A stretch of 8,761 bases of DNA, taken from assembly GCA_027084145.1 (NCBI GenBank), contig JALWLM010000548.1, positions 1 through 8,761 on the forward strand, given 5' to 3'. The position numbers were made by a program, and so were the translations under genes. The stretch comes from Crocinitomicaceae bacterium (GTDB taxonomy: Bacteria; Bacteroidota; Bacteroidia; Flavobacteriales_D; Crocinitomicaceae). This document shows positions 6,997-8,761 of this stretch, one piece after another; position 1 is the stretch's first letter; each line of letters begins with the position of its first letter. Below the pieces are notes generated by a model that searched no databases, was not told the DNA's origin, and saw only the letters and a list, made by a program, of their open reading frames with translations.

Positions 6997-7763
6997 TAAG
7001 AATTGAGCATCTAAATAAATCTTTCGGTGACAAACAAGTATTGTTTGATATTAATACGGAGTTTCAAAAAGGCAAGGTAAACTTAATTATCGGAGCTTCC
7101 GGACAAGGTAAATCTGTATTAACGAAATGTATCGTTGGTTTACTTGAGCCGGATTCCGGAGCAATTTATTATGGTGGACAAGATTTTTTGAATTTTAATC
7201 GTCAAGAAAAGAAAGAAATTCGTAAACAAATCGGGATGTTGTTTCAAGCTTCGGCATTATTTGACTCTATGACGGTAGAGGAAAATGTGATGTTTCCGTT
7301 AACTATGTTTACCAATTGGACAAAAAAAGAAAAATTGGATAGAGTTAATTTTTGTTTGGATAGAGTCAATTTATCAGGGATTAACCATTTATATCCTTCA
7401 GAATGTTCCGGAGGAATGCAGAAAAGAATAGCGATTGCAAGGGCAATTTCAATGCAACCGAAATATCTGTTTTGTGATGAACCTAATTCGGGTTTAGATC
7501 CCAAAACTTCAATAGTTATTGATAATTTAATTAAGGAATTGACCTATGAATTTGATATAACAACAGTGGTTATCACCCATGATATGAATTCTGTAATAGA
7601 AATAGGAGATACGATTTTGTTTATTCATCAGGGGAAGAATTGGTGGCAAGGGGATAAGCACGGTATCATTACCACTGACAATAAAGAAGTTTCAGATTTT
7701 GTTTATGCTTCAGAGTTTATGAAAGAAATTCGAGCAAGTATTATGAAAAATCACAACACTTAA
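6993..7763 (+). CDS. mlaF: MlaF-type ABC transporter ATP-binding protein
   Basis: A 256-residue cytoplasmic ATPase that powers the permease encoded just upstream. Motifs in order are Walker A GASGQGKS (34-41), Q-loop MLFQ with Gln85, signature CSGGM (138-142) in ECSGGMQKRIAIARA, Walker B with the catalytic Glu in FCDEP (160-164), D-loop SGLDP, and H-loop His196 in VITHDM. The full set indicates an active ATPase. The Walker B end reads DEPNSGLD, with Asn where Thr is common. The C-terminal 40 residues go past the nucleotide-binding domain, as in MlaF relatives. Residues in the helical subdomain contain two near-identical LDRVN units. No mlaD/Mce gene follows; instead there is a strong terminator and then convergent groEL, so the substrate-binding partner must be encoded elsewhere. 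Confidence 0.93.
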   Translation: MIRIEHLNKSFGDKQVLFDINTEFQKGKVNLIIGASGQGKSVLTKCIVGLLEPDSGAIYYGGQDFLNFNRQEKKEIRKQIGMLFQASALFDSMTVEENVMFPLTMFTNWTKKEKLDRVNFCLDRVNLSGINHLYPSECSGGMQKRIAIARAISMQPKYLFCDEPNSGLDPKTSIVIDNLIKELTYEFDITTVVITHDMNSVIEIGDTILFIHQGKNWWQGDKHGIITTDNKEVSDFVYASEFMKEIRASIMKNHNT

Positions 7764-7791
7764 TTTTTAATGAATGTAATAAGATAAAAGT

Positions 7792-7821
7792 AATCCCTCG
7801 CTTTTGAAGCGAGGGATTTTT
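7792..7821 (+). terminator. Intrinsic terminator after mlaEF
   Basis: A perfect 12-bp stem, AATCCCTCGCTT (7792-7803) with AAGCGAGGGATT (7807-7818), closes a 3-nt TTG loop and runs into a T tract (7817-7821). It lies 28 nt after the mlaF stop. The reverse strand lacks a proper T run next to the stem, so it mainly serves the forward transcript. Confidence 0.92.
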
Positions 7822-7828
7822 ATATTGG

Positions 7829-7865
7829 CGTTCTATCTACCCGAATAATCAGCAAGATAGAAACG
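7829..7865. repeat. Inverted repeat between the two facing terminators
   Basis: TTCTATCT (7831-7838) and AGATAGAA (7855-7862) are perfect complements separated by 16 nt. A CG pair at each outer edge could extend the stem past one bulged A. It fits neither terminator and has no T tract of its own. Chance, or a structure that insulates the convergent transcripts, are both possible. Confidence 0.45.
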
Positions 7866-7866
7866 G

Positions 7867-7894
7867 AAAAAGAGCCGTCAGTAGACGACTCTTT
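7867..7894 (-). terminator. Intrinsic terminator after groEL
   Basis: On the reverse strand, AAAGAGTCGTC (7894-7884) pairs with GACGGCTCTTT (7879-7869) around a TACT loop, followed by two further T's that make a short U run with the stem end (7871-7867). One pair is G-U in the groEL transcript but would be a C-A mismatch on the other strand, so the hairpin is stronger in the groEL direction. It starts 9 nt after the groEL stop codon. Confidence 0.85.
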
Positions 7895-7903
7895 ATATTC
7901 TTA

Positions 7904-8761
7904 TTACATCATAGGCATTCCTCCACCCGGCATTCCTGCAGGAGCAGGAGTGTTTTCTTCAGGTTCGTCTGCTATGACACATTCAGTTGTTAATAACATA
8001 GAAGCGATAGATGCTGCATTTTCAATAGCAGTTCTTGTTACTTTAGTAGGATCGATAACTCCCGCTTCATAAAGATTCTCGAACTCTTCTGTTCTAGCAT
8101 TGAAACCGAAATCATCTTTTCCTTCTTTTACTTTTTGAACAACAACAGCACCTTCTCCTCCGGCATTTCTAACAATTTGACGAAGTGGTTCTTCAATAGC
8201 TCTTTTTACAATGATGATACCTGTTGTCTCGTCATCGTTATCCCCAACCATGTCTTGAATTGCTTTTCCGGCTCTAATTAAAGCAACTCCACCTCCCGGA
8301 ACAATTCCTTCCATGACAGCTGCTCTTGTAGAAGCTAAAGCATCATCAACACGATCTTTTTTCTCCTTCATCTCTACTTCGGTAGGTGCACCAACATAAA
8401 GAACCGCAACTCCTCCGGCTAATTTAGCCAATCTTTCTTGAAGTTTTTCTCTATCGTAGTCTGAAGTAGTTGCTTCAATTTGTGCTTTAATTTGATTGAT
8501 TCGGGCTTCAATATTTTCTTTATTTCCTGCACCATTAATGATGGTTGTATTGTCTTTGTCAATTTCTACTTTTTCAGCAGAACCTAACATATCTAATGTT
8601 GCGTTCTCTAGAGTAAGCCCTCTTTCTTCAGAGATGACTTGTCCTCCGGTTAAGATTGCAATATCTTCCAACATTGCTTTTCTTCGATCTCCAAATCCGG
8701 GAGCTTTTACCGCTGCAATTTTAAGAGAACCTCTTAATCTGTTGACTACTAAGGTTGCTAG
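7904..8761 (-). CDS. groL: Chaperonin GroEL, 60 kDa (C-terminal part, 5' cut by window edge)
   Basis: This is the last 285 residues of the HSP60 chaperonin, which encloses unfolded proteins in a double heptameric ring with GroES and ATP. The frame is open to the window edge: residues 1-29 of the fragment read LATLVVNRLRG ... APGFGDRRKA, so the gene extends beyond position 8761 rather than starting at the internal ATG at 8674. The fragment covers the end of the apical domain (KAPGFGDRRKAMLEDIAILTGG), the intermediate domain with the conserved catalytic Asp in DRVDDALASTRAA (Asp140 here, matching Asp398 of E. coli), and the equatorial domain with GGGVALIRA. The tail ends GMPGGGMPMM, a short Gly-Met version of the GGM repeat at the inner cavity floor. 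The promoter and groES are outside the window. A terminator follows. Confidence 0.98.
   Translation of the reverse strand, partial: LATLVVNRLRGSLKIAAVKAPGFGDRRKAMLEDIAILTGGQVISEERGLTLENATLDMLGSAEKVEIDKDNTTIINGAGNKENIEARINQIKAQIEATTSDYDREKLQERLAKLAGGVAVLYVGAPTEVEMKEKKDRVDDALASTRAAVMEGIVPGGGVALIRAGKAIQDMVGDNDDETTGIIIVKRAIEEPLRQIVRNAGGEGAVVVQKVKEGKDDFGFNARTEEFENLYEAGVIDPTKVTRTAIENAASIASMLLTTECVIADEPEENTPAPAGMPGGGMPMM

Noticed and set aside
7244..7504. 86-codon reverse frame
   Set aside because: It is antisense to the signature and Walker B region of mlaF; its composition follows from that gene.

Overview
The window is AT-rich chromosomal DNA from a member of the Bacteroidota, most likely class Flavobacteriia. 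Four things point there: a type IX secretion (T9SS) C-terminal sorting domain on the first gene; a promoter upstream of the tRNA that fits the Bacteroidota -33 TTG / -7 TAnnTTTG consensus; a lack of clear Shine-Dalgarno sequences; and a large two-membrane-segment histidine kinase whose H-box (HQLGTPLSSL) I associate with this phylum. I see no phage, transposon, CRISPR or plasmid signatures. The gene set looks like core genome rather than an island, and I do not find a convincing undescribed defence or mobile system.

Layout. (1) 1-791, +: the 3' part of a secreted alpha/beta-hydrolase-like enzyme with a T9SS sorting tail, cut by the left edge. (2) 2364-800, -: a probable short transcription unit of promoter, tRNA-Ser(GGA), a 120-aa zinc-ribbon protein and an orphan PhoR-like sensor kinase that overlaps or abuts the zinc-ribbon gene. 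(3) 2839-2369, -: a hotdog-fold acyl-CoA thioesterase. (4) 2936-4492, +: a second, unrelated sensor kinase, divergent from the thioesterase. (5) 6184-4489, -: a SprT-like zinc metalloprotein and mannose-1-phosphate guanylyltransferase, overlapping by 11 nt. (6) 6256-7763, +: an MlaE-type permease and MlaF-type ATPase overlapping by 4 nt, followed by a strong intrinsic terminator. (7) 8761-7904, -: the C-terminal half of GroEL, cut by the right edge, with its own terminator facing the MlaF terminator.

How the genes work together. The clearest functional pair is the two-gene lipid transporter (MlaEF), which lacks its Mce/MlaD partner in the window. Mannose-1-phosphate guanylyltransferase supplies GDP-mannose for surface glycans or glycoproteins. 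Neither histidine kinase has a response regulator beside it, so their partners must lie elsewhere. Gene packing is tight: stop codons of convergent genes lie 8 bp apart at 791/800 and share a TTAA at 4489-4492, leaving no room for hairpin terminators. No stretch longer than 300 bases lacks a gene; the longest gap, 7764-7903, holds two terminators with an extra inverted repeat between them.
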